This document shows, one piece after another, positions 16,148 through 24,384 of a DNA stretch of 64,000 nucleotides. Under the pieces are notes generated by a model. That model did no database searches. It was not told where the DNA came from and was given only the letters and a program-made list of their open reading frames with translations. The translations under genes and the position numbers were made by a program. Source of the DNA: SOJA01 sp964598485 (GTDB lineage: Archaea; Thermoproteota; Bathyarchaeia; Bathyarchaeales; Bathycorpusculaceae); NCBI GenBank assembly GCA_964598485.1, contig CAZRCD010000009.1, positions 25,425 through 89,424 of the forward strand, read 5' to 3'. Numbering within the stretch: position 1 is the first letter of the stretch; the number at the start of each line of letters is the position of its first letter.

Positions 16148-16878
16148 AACGAAAATACGCCGACTTACACTTATGCCCAGACTTGGGCAATGATGAACAA
16201 GTTACACGTATGATAAGAAAAGCCTCTGAACTTGGATACCGTCTAATAGCAATACCGCTTCCACAAAATTTTCCCGAAGAAAAAATCCGAAAACTGCAAA
16301 ACATTTGCAAAGAAAACAGAATGGATTTTGCCTCACGTGTGGATTTGAAACCAAGAACACCAAATGAACTGATTAGAAGTTTAAGAAACCTCAGAAGAAG
16401 ATTTGAAATAATCGCTGTAGTGTGTGAATCCAAACAGGTTGCAAGGCAAGCAGCCAAAGACCGCCGTGTAGACCTCCTAAACTTTCCTGGCAGTAATCGC
16501 CGAAAAAGATTCTTCGACAAAGCAGAAGCCGAATTAGCCTCTAACGCTTTAGGTTGCTTAGAAATAGACATAAAACCTTTGCTCACACTAGAAGGACCAA
16601 TAAGAATCAGGCTTCTGTCAAGTTTGAGAAGAGAAGTGGCAATTGCAGAAGACTTCCACGTTCCAATTGTCATTTCAAGTGGAGCCTCAAACGAACTGCT
16701 CATGCGAAAACCGCGAGAAACAGCAGCATTAACATCGCTTTTCGACTTAGACAAGAGTTCAGCCATAAACGCGGTTTCAAAAAATCAATTAGCAATTGTC
16801 AAAAGAAACAGAGAAAAGCTAAGCCCAAATTTCGTTGCCCCTGGAATAAGGTTGATTCGGAGAGGAAAAGATTGCTGA
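16144..16878 (+). CDS. rnp3: RNase P protein component 3 (Rpp30)
   Basis: About 244 residues from ATG 16144 (MKRKYADLHLCPDLGNDEQV), which overlaps the previous stop; a longer in-frame reading from 16120 is unlikely. Rpp30 has a TIM-barrel fold and assists the RNase P RNA in trimming tRNA 5' leaders. Landmarks are YADLHLCPD, FEIIAVVCESKQVARQAAKDRRVDLLNFPG, LEIDIKPLL and IVISSGASNELLMRKPRE. It is followed directly by Pop5, its binding partner. Confidence 0.93.
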   Translation: MKRKYADLHLCPDLGNDEQVTRMIRKASELGYRLIAIPLPQNFPEEKIRKLQNICKENRMDFASRVDLKPRTPNELIRSLRNLRRRFEIIAVVCESKQVARQAAKDRRVDLLNFPGSNRRKRFFDKAEAELASNALGCLEIDIKPLLTLEGPIRIRLLSSLRREVAIAEDFHVPIVISSGASNELLMRKPRETAALTSLFDLDKSSAINAVSKNQLAIVKRNREKLSPNFVAPGIRLIRRGKDC

Positions 16879-17192
16879 AAAAGACGAGAGCCCGCTACTT
16901 AGCGTTGACAATAGATTCGGATGAAATGTTTGGCTCAACGGAATTTATGAGTGCTGTTTGGGACGCTGTTTTAAGGCTTTATGGCGAATGTGGTGCAAGT
17001 CAAACAGGCTTAGCCTTAATTGATTATGATGTCGAGAAAAAACTTGCCATTCTGCGTACTGTGCACACGACTGTTGACATGGTTAGAGCAGCATTGGCTT
17101 CAATAACAAAAATACGTGATAAACCAGTGGCCGTACACGTTTTAGCAATTTCGGGGACAATAAAGGCGCTTTCCGAGAAGATAAGACAGTAG
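16872..17192 (+). CDS. rnp2: RNase P protein component 2 (Pop5)
   Basis: About 106 residues from TTG 16872, overlapping the Rpp30 stop by 7 nt; a much longer open frame upstream lies inside Rpp30 and is not real. Matching segments are KKTRARYLALTIDSDEM, AVWDAVLRLYGECGASQTGLALIDYD, AILRTVHTTVDMVRAALASI and VLAISGTIKAL. Pop5 heterotetramerises with Rpp30 and stabilises the catalytic domain of the RNase P RNA. The gene ends the L15e cluster. Confidence 0.92.
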   Translation: MLKKTRARYLALTIDSDEMFGSTEFMSAVWDAVLRLYGECGASQTGLALIDYDVEKKLAILRTVHTTVDMVRAALASITKIRDKPVAVHVLAISGTIKALSEKIRQ

Positions 17193-17233
17193 CCTACGTG
17201 AAAGCTTATTTGGCTGTTCTCCATTAATGTTTT

Positions 17234-17298
17234 GGGGGATGATGTAGCCGTCCCAGTCTGAACTTATGCTGATGAAGAACTCATAACGGACAGACCCC
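17234..17298 (+). ncRNA. Candidate C/D box sRNA
   Basis: Between Pop5 and the rhomboid gene. A terminal stem GGGG...CCCC (17234-17237 with 17295-17298) encloses a C-like box ATGATGT (17239-17245), a 12-nt guide, a D' box CTGA (17258-17261), a C' box TGATGA (17270-17275), a second guide and a D-position CAGA (17291-17294). The D box is non-consensus (CAGA, not CTGA), which lowers confidence. If real, it would guide 2'-O-methylation of rRNA or tRNA. Confidence 0.4.
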
Positions 17299-17311
17299 AT
17301 AGTCTATGCAG

Positions 17312-17983
17312 CTATAAACGAAGACGTGCTTCTCTCGCCCTTTTCCTCTTCAGCCCAAAGACTAAAGCCAAAATCATTCCCGCGATGAAGCCACCGATAT
17401 GCGCCCAGTAAGCAACCATTCCTCCACTTACAAAAATTACGTTAAGCCATTGTATTAAAAACCAGAATCCTATGAAGATTACTGCTGGTATGGGCACAAT
17501 TACTGGAAAAATCAGCGTCAAAATTCTAGCCTTAGGATAGAGCACAAAATATGCGCCTAACACTCCTGAAATTGCTCCAGAAGCCCCGACAACTAAGTCA
17601 GTTGGAATAAAACTTTCGAGGCTCATTATGTAAGTAAAACTTCCTGCTAATCCACAAATGGTATAGAAAACTAGGTAGCTCATGTGTCCAAAAACATCTT
17701 CAATATTATCTCCGAAAATGTAGAGATAAAGCATATTCCCAATCAGATGAAGCCAGCCAGCGTGCAGAAACATTGCGGTGAAAAGCGTGTAAAGTTTTTC
17801 TCCGCGAATAATATAGTACGGTGACATTGCAAATCTGTTATCTACGTCCATGGCAAAGCTGTTGTCTATCAGACCAAAAGCAAAGAGCCAAGGCACCAGA
17901 AAAACGATCGTGTTAACTATTATAAGCGTGCGGTTAACGTGCGGAATTGTTGAAGTTCTATTAACATCTTTGATTGGTAGCAA
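17312..17983 (-). CDS. Rhomboid family intramembrane serine protease
   Basis: 223 residues from a TTG (MLPIKDVNRT) that directly follows an in-frame stop. It has six membrane helices plus a basic tail KRKRAREARLRL. Catalytic Ser135 lies in VVGASGAISG and His195 in AYWAHIGGFI. The oxyanion-stabilising HxxxN pair is in GWLHLIGNMLYLY (79-83). The protein cleaves membrane proteins within the bilayer. The gene reads toward the RNase P cluster and shares a spacer with tRNA-Val at its 5' side. Confidence 0.93.
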   Translation of the reverse strand: MLPIKDVNRTSTIPHVNRTLIIVNTIVFLVPWLFAFGLIDNSFAMDVDNRFAMSPYYIIRGEKLYTLFTAMFLHAGWLHLIGNMLYLYIFGDNIEDVFGHMSYLVFYTICGLAGSFTYIMSLESFIPTDLVVGASGAISGVLGAYFVLYPKARILTLIFPVIVPIPAVIFIGFWFLIQWLNVIFVSGGMVAYWAHIGGFIAGMILALVFGLKRKRAREARLRL

Positions 17984-18038
17984 ACGTCAACCCACAAATC
18001 GAATAAATCTTTGCAAGTATTTATTTCTTAGTAAGGTA

Positions 18039-18116
18039 TGGTGGGCCGGGCCGGATTTGAACCGGCGACCTTCTGCACGTCAAGCAGATGTCCTAACCGA
18101 GCTAGACTACCGGCCC
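18039..18116 (-). tRNA. tRNA-Val (GAC), CCA encoded
   Basis: On the minus strand: acceptor GGGCCGG/CCGGCCC, anticodon stem TCTGC/GCAGA with loop TTGACGT (anticodon GAC), T-arm GCCGG-TTCAAAT-CCGGC and discriminator A. The 3' CCA is present in the DNA (18039-18041). There is no intron. Confidence 0.95.
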
Positions 18117-18284
18117 CTGTTCATTGCACTCTCCTATTTAATGACTTTCCTTTAAAATAGGCTTTCGGATTTTTCACTAAAAAATCTTATGAAGTTACAT
18201 GTAAAACTTCTAACGGCACAGTATTAAGTAGGAAATGCGAAAATAAAACATTTTAAGACAAGCGAACCATAGTTGACTTAAAGA

Positions 18285-18419
18285 GCCGGGATGGCAGAGT
18301 GGAAATGCGCAGGCCTTGAGACGAAAGAGAAAGTGTGTTTCTGCCTAGGGCATTGTTCCTCGCAAGTAAGCCTGTGGCCCTTCGGGGCCTCGCGGGTTCA
18401 AATCCTGCTCCCGGCGCCA
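18285..18419 (+). tRNA. tRNA-Ser (TGA) with 48-nt canonical intron, CCA encoded
   Basis: Acceptor GCCGGGA/TCCCGGC, anticodon stem CAGGC/GCCTG, T-arm GCGGG-TTCAAAT-CCTGC, discriminator G and encoded CCA (18417-18419). A long variable arm (GGCCC-TTC-GGGGCC type) shows a class II tRNA. The anticodon is TGA at 18317-18319. The intron is 18321-18368, between positions 37 and 38. It forms a textbook bulge-helix-bulge: exon CTTG (18315-18318) pairs with intron CAAG (18363-18366), with 3-nt bulges AGA and TAA holding the splice points. CATTTTAAG about 30 nt upstream is a likely TATA box. Confidence 0.93.
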
Positions 18420-18485
18420 TTACAGTGAATAAAGTTTATTTGGAACAATTGTCTTGATTGAATTTCGGCGTCTTGGCTTAGGCAA

Positions 18486-18588
18486 GCCCTGGTAGTATAG
18501 TCCGGTCTAGTATAGGCGGCTGTCGCCCGCCCGACATTACATAAAATCATGTAACGGGAGCCGGGTTCAAATCCCGGCCAGGGCGCCA
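18486..18588 (+). tRNA. tRNA-Asp (GTC) with 25-nt noncanonical intron in the variable region, CCA encoded
   Basis: Acceptor GCCCTGG/CCAGGGC, anticodon stem GGCGG/CCGCC with loop CTGTCGC (anticodon GTC, 18522-18524), T-arm CCGGG-TTCAAAT-CCCGG, discriminator G and encoded CCA. Without an intron the variable region would be about 29 nt, impossible for tRNA-Asp. A bulge-helix-bulge fits: central helix CCCG/CGGG, bulges ACA and AGC, and inner helix TTACAT/ATGTAA. Splicing removes 18536-18560 and leaves a normal 4-nt variable loop CGAC. Confidence 0.93.
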
Positions 18589-18720
18589 TTTTCCAGAAAA
18601 GGGAACTGCTACGCAACGTTTTATTTCAGGAACGGATTACGGACTTCTGTGTGGAAAGAAGTTTTAACCAGCGATAATGTTATTTTCCCATTGTAACTAT
18701 TATGATGCGAGGAAAAAGCA

Positions 18721-18933
18721 ATGCCATACTTGACCCGTAAACAACGCTTCAAAATAGCTCTAGGTGGCTTTGTGTCGCTCGTAGGATTCGTAGTCTTAAC
18801 ATTCACATTTCTAGTGATTACAAAAACAATAACTGTTGAAAACATTTTACAACCTGATTTATTAATTAATGTTATGGCAATCATAGGCGGTCTAGACGTT
18901 CTTGCCGGAATTATATTGCTTCGCTCAAGATAG
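18721..18933 (+). CDS. Small two-helix membrane protein
   Basis: 70 residues. A basic N-terminus (MPYLTRKQRFKIALGG) is followed by helix 1 (FVSLVGFVVLTFTFLVI) and helix 2 (LINVMAIIGGLDVLAGIILL), closing with RSR. GAGG lies 8-12 nt before the ATG. The C-terminal pattern (IIGG...LL then a short charged end) recurs in the proteins at 18948-19283 and 23706-24008, which suggests a local small-protein family. Function unknown. Confidence 0.6.
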   Translation: MPYLTRKQRFKIALGGFVSLVGFVVLTFTFLVITKTITVENILQPDLLINVMAIIGGLDVLAGIILLRSR

Positions 18934-18947
18934 ACTCTCAAACTTTG

Positions 18948-19283
18948 CTATTGGCTTCCCATTAATAGGAGACCGCCAACAACATTTACTATGCCCACAA
19001 AAACCCAAACTACAAGACCCCAAAATGTTATTTCAGGCGATATTATAATCCAATCTACATACCCAGTCACCGTCACATATGTTAACAAACAAAGAAGTAA
19101 AACCCCTGACACCAAGATTGAAAGGCTAAAGTATCTTCCAACCTTATGTGAAATTCGGAAAACACCGAATCTCTCCTCCTCTAGAGCTTTTTCTGCAGCT
19201 TTTTCGGCCTTCTTTTCAGGATGAATAACAGGTTTAGACGGTGCACGCACCACGATTTCCTTTTCATTCTTATTCTTTGTCAT
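18948..19283 (-). CDS. Small two-helix membrane protein with charged N-terminal region
   Basis: 111 residues. Residues 1-40 are highly charged (KNEKEIVVRAPSKP, EKKAEKAAEKALEEER) and probably form a cytoplasmic helix. Two membrane segments follow (FSLSILVSGVLLLCLLTYV and FWGLVVWVFVGIVNVVGGLLL), ending MGSQ. It converges with the 18721-18933 gene, with only 14 nt between the stops. The second helix resembles that neighbour and the 23706-24008 protein. No family is named. Confidence 0.6.
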   Translation of the reverse strand: MTKNKNEKEIVVRAPSKPVIHPEKKAEKAAEKALEEERFGVFRISHKVGRYFSLSILVSGVLLLCLLTYVTVTGYVDWIIISPEITFWGLVVWVFVGIVNVVGGLLLMGSQ

Positions 19284-19456
19284 GGAAGACGCCCTATCAC
19301 ATTGATTTCATTTAAAAATCTGAAGTTTTTACTGTTAAATCTTCCTATTTCTGCCAGAGCTGTTCAGCCTAATCCAAGGTAACGTATGTAATGTCGGAAT
19401 ACTTCGCAAGTTATAAATCAATCTTAGTTTAAATCTATGAGACGAGATTGTAAACG

Positions 19457-21091
19457 GTGAAGAGTGTGTCTCAAGCAACCACAAAGTCTATCCTTCCGTT
19501 CTCTACTCTGTCCGAGAATCGCAGGGAACCATTTACAAAAAAAATCGAAAGAGCCGCAATTTTTTGTTTGGCTGAACTAGAGAGAGCGAAGGGTGGAGGA
19601 CTCGTTTTAAAACAGGCTCCTGAAAAGTTGGCTTTCATTGCAGAGGTTTGCTATCCGTTTTGGCTGGTTACTTTGGACAAGATAGGTCTTCTTTTTGACG
19701 GGTTAAGCACTACTTCCCAAACACTGGCATACTTAACCATTCCAGACATACAAGTTTTTCTTGATAACATGAGGAGCAGCTCCAAAACACGTCAAGCTTA
19801 TATGACATTTCTGTCAGGCAACATTAATTACTTTCAAGTTCCAAGTAACGAAGAAGGAAAGATAATAGATGGACTAATCACAGACCGTGAATTCCTTGAC
19901 GAATTCATCCCATGTCTATCTGAGGATACACCAATTAAGACTTCACCGTCCAACATTGTAACGGTTTCGCCTACGCTTAATGAGTCCTCAATTGCCTCTA
20001 TTATGGAAGAACTCCAAAACTTAAAGTCAAAACTTGTGGAAGAACTCAATGCTCTTTACACAGGCATGAAACTCATTAACGCAAAAACCGAGAGCTTTAT
20101 GAAAGCGATTCGTAACGAAATAAAAAAAATCGAAGAGGAACTCGGTAAAAAAATTGAAAAATGTAAAGCTTCCATGACGAAAGAAGTTGACGAGATACGT
20201 AGAGCATATGATGAAGAAGTAACGGAATATTCAAAGACGGTTGAAGAAGGACTTTTCAATTTGCAACAAGAAAAAATAAAGCTTGAGAAAACAAAGGAGC
20301 AGTTAACTAAGGAAATTGACCACTGTGAAGCTGAAATAAAAACCTGTGCAATCAACAAAGATGATGTTAGTGAACACAAATGGAGAGAGGAGAAAAATAA
20401 ACTCAAAAAACAGCTTTCTGAGACTGAAACTAAAGCGAAGGAACTTGATAAAAACATAAAAGAAGTTAAAGACGATAAAAACCTGAAAATTTTTGAGCTG
20501 AAGTCGGAACGCGACGCAAAAATCAAAGAAGCTACGAAGGATTTAGTGGAAATCGAGTCCTCACGAGATGCCAAAATCAGGATCTATCAGGAAGAAATGG
20601 AAAAGTTTGAAGAATTAACTTCGAGTGTAATCGACCAGATCGACAAACTGGCGAAACTGAGGGAAAAATCTATAGATGAGTTCAATAAGCTTGGAGTTCC
20701 ACAAAAACGGAGAAAACGCGTATTAATCTACATGCCATTTTACCTAGCTTGCTATCAATCTGAATCAGGAAAGCGTTATATACATTTTTCGCCATCAATC
20801 GTGACCAATGTAAGTTTCTCGGTGAAATTCAAGGGAGCATTAGGCAAGATTAAAATTAAGCAGTTACTTCAGTCACGTTTCAAAAAAATAGTTTCGTTTC
20901 TGAGCAAATTTCCTCTTCTAATGGAACAAAACGCCGTGTTTAATCGAGAGATGAATGAGGCTTGTGCCAAGGCTAACTTAATGCGAACAGAAAAATCACG
21001 TGAATCAATTAAGGAAGGACTGGAGATGCTCAAAGAGGAAGGATGGTTCTCAGAAAAAAAATATGAATCTTTCAGCCAAATGCTAACGTGA
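19457..21091 (+). CDS. Long coiled-coil protein, unknown
   Basis: 544 residues from a GTG. Residues about 30-155 are globular (FCLAELERAKGGGLVLKQAP, VCYPFWLVTLDKIGLLFDG). Residues about 175-410 are dominated by Lys/Glu heptads typical of a long coiled coil (KIEEELGKKIEKCKASM, LEKTKEQLTKEIDHCEAEI). A C-terminal globular part (about 415-544) begins with KRRKRVLIYMPFYLACYQSE. There is no Walker motif, so it is not an SMC or Rad50 protein. A scaffold or nucleic-acid bridging role is possible. It stands alone, with more than 100 nt on each side. Confidence 0.75.
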   Translation: MKSVSQATTKSILPFSTLSENRREPFTKKIERAAIFCLAELERAKGGGLVLKQAPEKLAFIAEVCYPFWLVTLDKIGLLFDGLSTTSQTLAYLTIPDIQVFLDNMRSSSKTRQAYMTFLSGNINYFQVPSNEEGKIIDGLITDREFLDEFIPCLSEDTPIKTSPSNIVTVSPTLNESSIASIMEELQNLKSKLVEELNALYTGMKLINAKTESFMKAIRNEIKKIEEELGKKIEKCKASMTKEVDEIRRAYDEEVTEYSKTVEEGLFNLQQEKIKLEKTKEQLTKEIDHCEAEIKTCAINKDDVSEHKWREEKNKLKKQLSETETKAKELDKNIKEVKDDKNLKIFELKSERDAKIKEATKDLVEIESSRDAKIRIYQEEMEKFEELTSSVIDQIDKLAKLREKSIDEFNKLGVPQKRRKRVLIYMPFYLACYQSESGKRYIHFSPSIVTNVSFSVKFKGALGKIKIKQLLQSRFKKIVSFLSKFPLLMEQNAVFNREMNEACAKANLMRTEKSRESIKEGLEMLKEEGWFSEKKYESFSQMLT

Positions 21092-21194
21092 AACAAGCTC
21101 TCCCATCATTTGAGAATACACCTGCTGACTCTCTTTTTGCTTTTAACAAATGTAAATCTCTCCTAACGCACTGTTTTATCTCAACTCACCATAT

Positions 21195-22088
21195 CTAAAA
21201 GCACAGGTCAACCTTCAGATGAGTCAAGTATCCTATCAAACCGTAGGATGGAACGGAAACAATTTCGGTAATGTCTGCAATTGAGATTGGAAAGTCTGCG
21301 AATGCAAAAAAGCTGAGTATAAAAAGAAAAGCTCCATATACTATTAACGATTTGAAATTATGGAAGTTTTCTGTCGTTTTCCATTTTAACCGTTTCCCAC
21401 AAAAGAAGGCTCCAATGAACAGTGGAGCAAACAGCAGAAGAGCATATTTCTTATACCATGGTAAATCTTCAGTTGTATCTCTTATGTCGTGGTAAGTCCT
21501 CCTTCTGAAGATGGAAGGCAGGTCTGGAAGGAAATTACTGTAAAAGAAAATTAATATGCCCAAAAACATGAAGTCCAGAGCATTCCTTCCAAAGAAATAG
21601 AAATTCGCAAAAACGTAAAAGAGGCTTGCTGGCAAAAGTACCCATTTAAACACTTTAATTAAAGAGTCAACGTGTTGTGAAGTTTCACACCTCATAGACC
21701 AAAAGGCAAGTTTTGACCTAGCCTTTCGATTTGCACTCTTGAAGTAGTGCAACACGGAGCCATAAAGTTTGTTATATGTTAATCGCGAGGCAGAGCCATA
21801 AAACCTTTTCACTTCTTGGTAGGTTAGCTTCTGTTTCAAATATGGATAAACCTTCTCCCCAAGAGAGTACCCTATGAGGGGTATCCATACAATAAGCAAT
21901 AAACTAGTCGCGATAGTGACGTACAGTCCACCGTTCCAAGCGTAGTATTGATTTGGAAACTCCTCCAACTCTCTAAACAATTCACAGTATTTACGGTATT
22001 CCTGAAAGGTGTAGTAAAAGGCGATTCCCCAAATCATTGTGGCTATTAAAAGCACTACGAAAGCCAGTTTAAATTTAGACACCTTCAT
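21195..22088 (-). CDS. Multi-pass membrane protein, weakly YdjM/DUF457-like
   Basis: 297 residues with about six hydrophobic segments (FVVLLIATMIWGIAFYY, LYVTIATSLLLIVWIPLIGY, VLLPASLFYVFANFYF, FMFLGILIFFYSNFLPDLPS, YALLLFAPLFIGAFF, LIVYGAFLFILSFFAF). SNFLPDLPS, TYHDIRDT and the terminal GYLTHLKVDLCF recall the PDxD, H-rich and GYLxHLxxD motifs of the YdjM/DUF457 membrane hydrolase family. The match is loose and several ligand positions are unclear. It is a single gene with no obvious operon partner. Confidence 0.55.
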   Translation of the reverse strand: MKVSKFKLAFVVLLIATMIWGIAFYYTFQEYRKYCELFRELEEFPNQYYAWNGGLYVTIATSLLLIVWIPLIGYSLGEKVYPYLKQKLTYQEVKRFYGSASRLTYNKLYGSVLHYFKSANRKARSKLAFWSMRCETSQHVDSLIKVFKWVLLPASLFYVFANFYFFGRNALDFMFLGILIFFYSNFLPDLPSIFRRRTYHDIRDTTEDLPWYKKYALLLFAPLFIGAFFCGKRLKWKTTENFHNFKSLIVYGAFLFILSFFAFADFPISIADITEIVSVPSYGLIGYLTHLKVDLCF

Positions 22089-22180
22089 TCTTATCCTCTT
22101 TTACCCTTCACCTAGGGTTACGCGGTGACATTCTTCCAAAGTAGTTAACTCTGTCTCAAATTTTAACATTTTCATTTAAA

Positions 22181-23692
22181 TCATTCAGCATGCTTCTTTT
22201 GACCGTGTGAAGTAGCGTTTAAGATACCTGCTATTATGGAGATTACGCCGATAAGAAACATGATGTAACTGGGTATAAATGGAAAAACGGGGGACATAAC
22301 CCCTGCCTCAACTAAACAGGTCAGCAATACGAAGGAAACACCTATGCCTAAAACTGCCCCTCCTATGGCTATCTGCAGACGGTGAAGCCCAATCATCCTT
22401 AGATAATACGCCATCAGAACTAACGCCGTTAACCCAGCACTGGATATGAATGCAACTATAGCAGGCTCCTCTCCTAGGAGCATGGGAGACACGAGAAGCG
22501 CAATTGACAAGATGATTCCAGCAATGGGCGTGAAAGGATAAAGTGGAGTTTTGAATGGTCTTTCCATGTACGGTTTTTTCTTTCTAAGTTTTATAAGAGA
22601 GAGGTTAACTAAAGCAAAAACTATGAGCGATCCGAAGCTCGCGGCATATCCAAGGAACGGTACGGCTCCAATCCCACTCAAAATCATTATGAAAAGTGAA
22701 CCAGCGATTATTGCAACGTATGGAGTTCCAAACCGTCGATGAATAGAGAGCAAAGCTTTAGGCAAGTATCCATCCCTACTCATTCCACGAGCGATGCTTG
22801 ATTGAACCATTAAAGATGTGCCTAGAGCGGATAAGCTTGCTACCATCCCAGCAATGGCAAATAGGGCACCCCCAACTCCAGGCATGATTATTTCAGCCGC
22901 AAGGTTAAGCAAAGGCTTATCATAATCTTCTCCCAACGGGACAACTCCAGCAGCTACGTAGGCAAGACCAATATAGAGAGGCGTTATCAATAATGCCGAC
23001 AAAAGTATCGCTTTTGGGACATTTTTTTCCGGACGTTTTATGAGAGCACCACCTGCTATGAGGGCTCTCATTCCAAAGAACATCGGAAACATATAAACGG
23101 TAGCTGCAAAAGCTTTTGGCAAACCCTCAAGCGGCTGCGTTGGAAGAATTTCTAATGGGGTCAATTCACACAACAATCCGCTAGCAATAAAAATGGCGAA
23201 TATTGCTATGAAAATGACAACTATTATAGCTCCGAGTTTTTTCACTCCTTTAATGTCTAGTGCTGCAAAAACTATGACCACAATTATGGCGATTAACGGC
23301 GTTTGAGTTGAAACAAAACTTTCAACTGTGGGAGCAACAATCGAAAAAATATATGATAGTTGTTGAGTGAAACACACGGCGGCAAGTGCTGCGGCGAACA
23401 CACTGGCGAGCCATCTGAAACAACCAGATATGAAGGCAACTAATCCGCTGTAAGCAGCCTTTATATACGTATATTCACCGCCCACTTGAGGCATGGCTGC
23501 GCCAAGTTCACAGTAGCTAAACATAATTATGAGATTTATTAGTCCAGCTAGCAAAAGAGCTAATCCTATGCTTGGTCCAGCCAGATGGAAGTAGGCATAA
23601 TCTAACAGCACAAAGATTTCGAAACCTATGGCACCGCTTAATCCCATTATTAACGCATCGAAAAATCCCAGTTTTCCTTTTGTTTTCAACAA
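22181..23692 (-). CDS. APC-family amino-acid/polyamine permease
   Basis: 503 residues with about 12-14 membrane helices. Family signatures are GLSGAIGFEIFVLLDY in helix 1, YCELGAAMPQVGGEYTYIKAA after helix 2 and the SRDGYLPKALLSIHRRFGTPYVA loop between helices 8 and 9. RKKKPYMERPFKTPLYPFTPI is the classic APC loop before helix 11. It exchanges or imports amino acids or amines across the cytoplasmic membrane; substrate cannot be read. A small membrane protein gene lies 13 nt upstream on the same strand and may be co-transcribed. Confidence 0.88.
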   Translation of the reverse strand: MLKTKGKLGFFDALIMGLSGAIGFEIFVLLDYAYFHLAGPSIGLALLLAGLINLIIMFSYCELGAAMPQVGGEYTYIKAAYSGLVAFISGCFRWLASVFAAALAAVCFTQQLSYIFSIVAPTVESFVSTQTPLIAIIVVIVFAALDIKGVKKLGAIIVVIFIAIFAIFIASGLLCELTPLEILPTQPLEGLPKAFAATVYMFPMFFGMRALIAGGALIKRPEKNVPKAILLSALLITPLYIGLAYVAAGVVPLGEDYDKPLLNLAAEIIMPGVGGALFAIAGMVASLSALGTSLMVQSSIARGMSRDGYLPKALLSIHRRFGTPYVAIIAGSLFIMILSGIGAVPFLGYAASFGSLIVFALVNLSLIKLRKKKPYMERPFKTPLYPFTPIAGIILSIALLVSPMLLGEEPAIVAFISSAGLTALVLMAYYLRMIGLHRLQIAIGGAVLGIGVSFVLLTCLVEAGVMSPVFPFIPSYIMFLIGVISIIAGILNATSHGQKKHAE

Positions 23693-23705
23693 ACATAACG
23701 CCCTC

Positions 23706-24008
23706 CTAACGTGACTCTAACCATTCATAAACAAGAAATAACCCGCCTATAATAGAGAAAAACCCGAAAACAAGAAGAACTAACACGTGAAAATGGCAAG
23801 ATTCTATTGCCCCGTTTAACTGTCCTTGAACACCAAAAAAGTTGAAGTAGAGAGAGCAAGCAAAAATGAACACCAATGCAGCTATAACGCTCTGCATTAA
23901 ACCAACTACAATCGCAAGAGTCCCCCTGATATTCATAAGCCAAACGCCGATCACACCTTTCTTGGCAAGTAATAAATAAATATTAAGTGGTAGGAAGGCA
24001 GGTGCCAA
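23706..24008 (-). CDS. Small membrane protein upstream of the APC permease
   Basis: 100 residues from TTG 24008, or about 76 from ATG 23936 (MNIRGTLAIVVGLMQSVIAA). Two to three helices, with the last segment FGFFSIIGGLFLVYEWLESR. It resembles the 18721 and 18948 proteins in its C-terminal helix. It sits 13 nt ahead of the permease, so a role as a small companion subunit is possible but unproven. Confidence 0.5.
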   Translation of the reverse strand: MAPAFLPLNIYLLLAKKGVIGVWLMNIRGTLAIVVGLMQSVIAALVFIFACSLYFNFFGVQGQLNGAIESCHFHVLVLLVFGFFSIIGGLFLVYEWLESR

Positions 24009-24036
24009 TTGATGTCAAGACCTTCCAGATATTTAC

Positions 24037-24381
24037 TCAAGAATCTTTTTTGTACTCGTGAAGCATTTTGGAACGGTCAAAGTCTGCTAACTCGTACTCT
24101 TCGCTCATTCTAATAGCGTTTTCTGGGCAAATCTCTGCACATTGCCCACAGAACATACAACGATCAACATAATGATTAATTTCCGCTTCCAATCCTTTAC
24201 CAATCATTTCTATGGCGCCTGAAGGACATACATTAGAGCAGAGTCCGCAGCCAATGCATTTTTTCATGTCCCAAATCGGACGGCCCCTAAAATCTTTCGG
24301 TACGGTTAGTTTTTCGTATGGATACTTCAAAGTGGCTGGCTTTTGAAACAGTTGTTTTAGTGCTTCTTTAATCAAAGCCAT
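24037..24381 (-). CDS. Complex A: NuoI/EchF-like 2x[4Fe-4S] ferredoxin subunit
   Basis: 114 residues. Two cluster motifs, CIGCGLCSNVCPSGA and CMFCGQCAEICPENA, carry electrons from the donor to the catalytic B/D subunits. The N-terminus (KQLFQKPATLKYPYEKLTVPKDFRGRP) is typical of the membrane-facing NuoI subunit. It is the last gene of the A-B-C-D-H-I run and starts 3 nt after the H stop. A near-identical copy of bases 24074-24249 occurs at 34151-34315. Confidence 0.93.
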   Translation of the reverse strand: MALIKEALKQLFQKPATLKYPYEKLTVPKDFRGRPIWDMKKCIGCGLCSNVCPSGAIEMIGKGLEAEINHYVDRCMFCGQCAEICPENAIRMSEEYELADFDRSKMLHEYKKDS

Positions 24382-24384
24382 ATC

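Noticed and set aside
16554..16871. N-terminal extension of Pop5
   Set aside because: The frame is open but lies inside Rpp30, and family length fits the TTG start at 16872.
18621..18941. Minus-strand 106-codon frame
   Set aside because: The plus-strand frame in the same place encodes a clean two-helix membrane protein with a ribosome-binding site.
19457..21091. SMC/Rad50-like ATPase
   Set aside because: The long coiled coil is flanked by globular ends, but there is no Walker A, Walker B or ABC signature.
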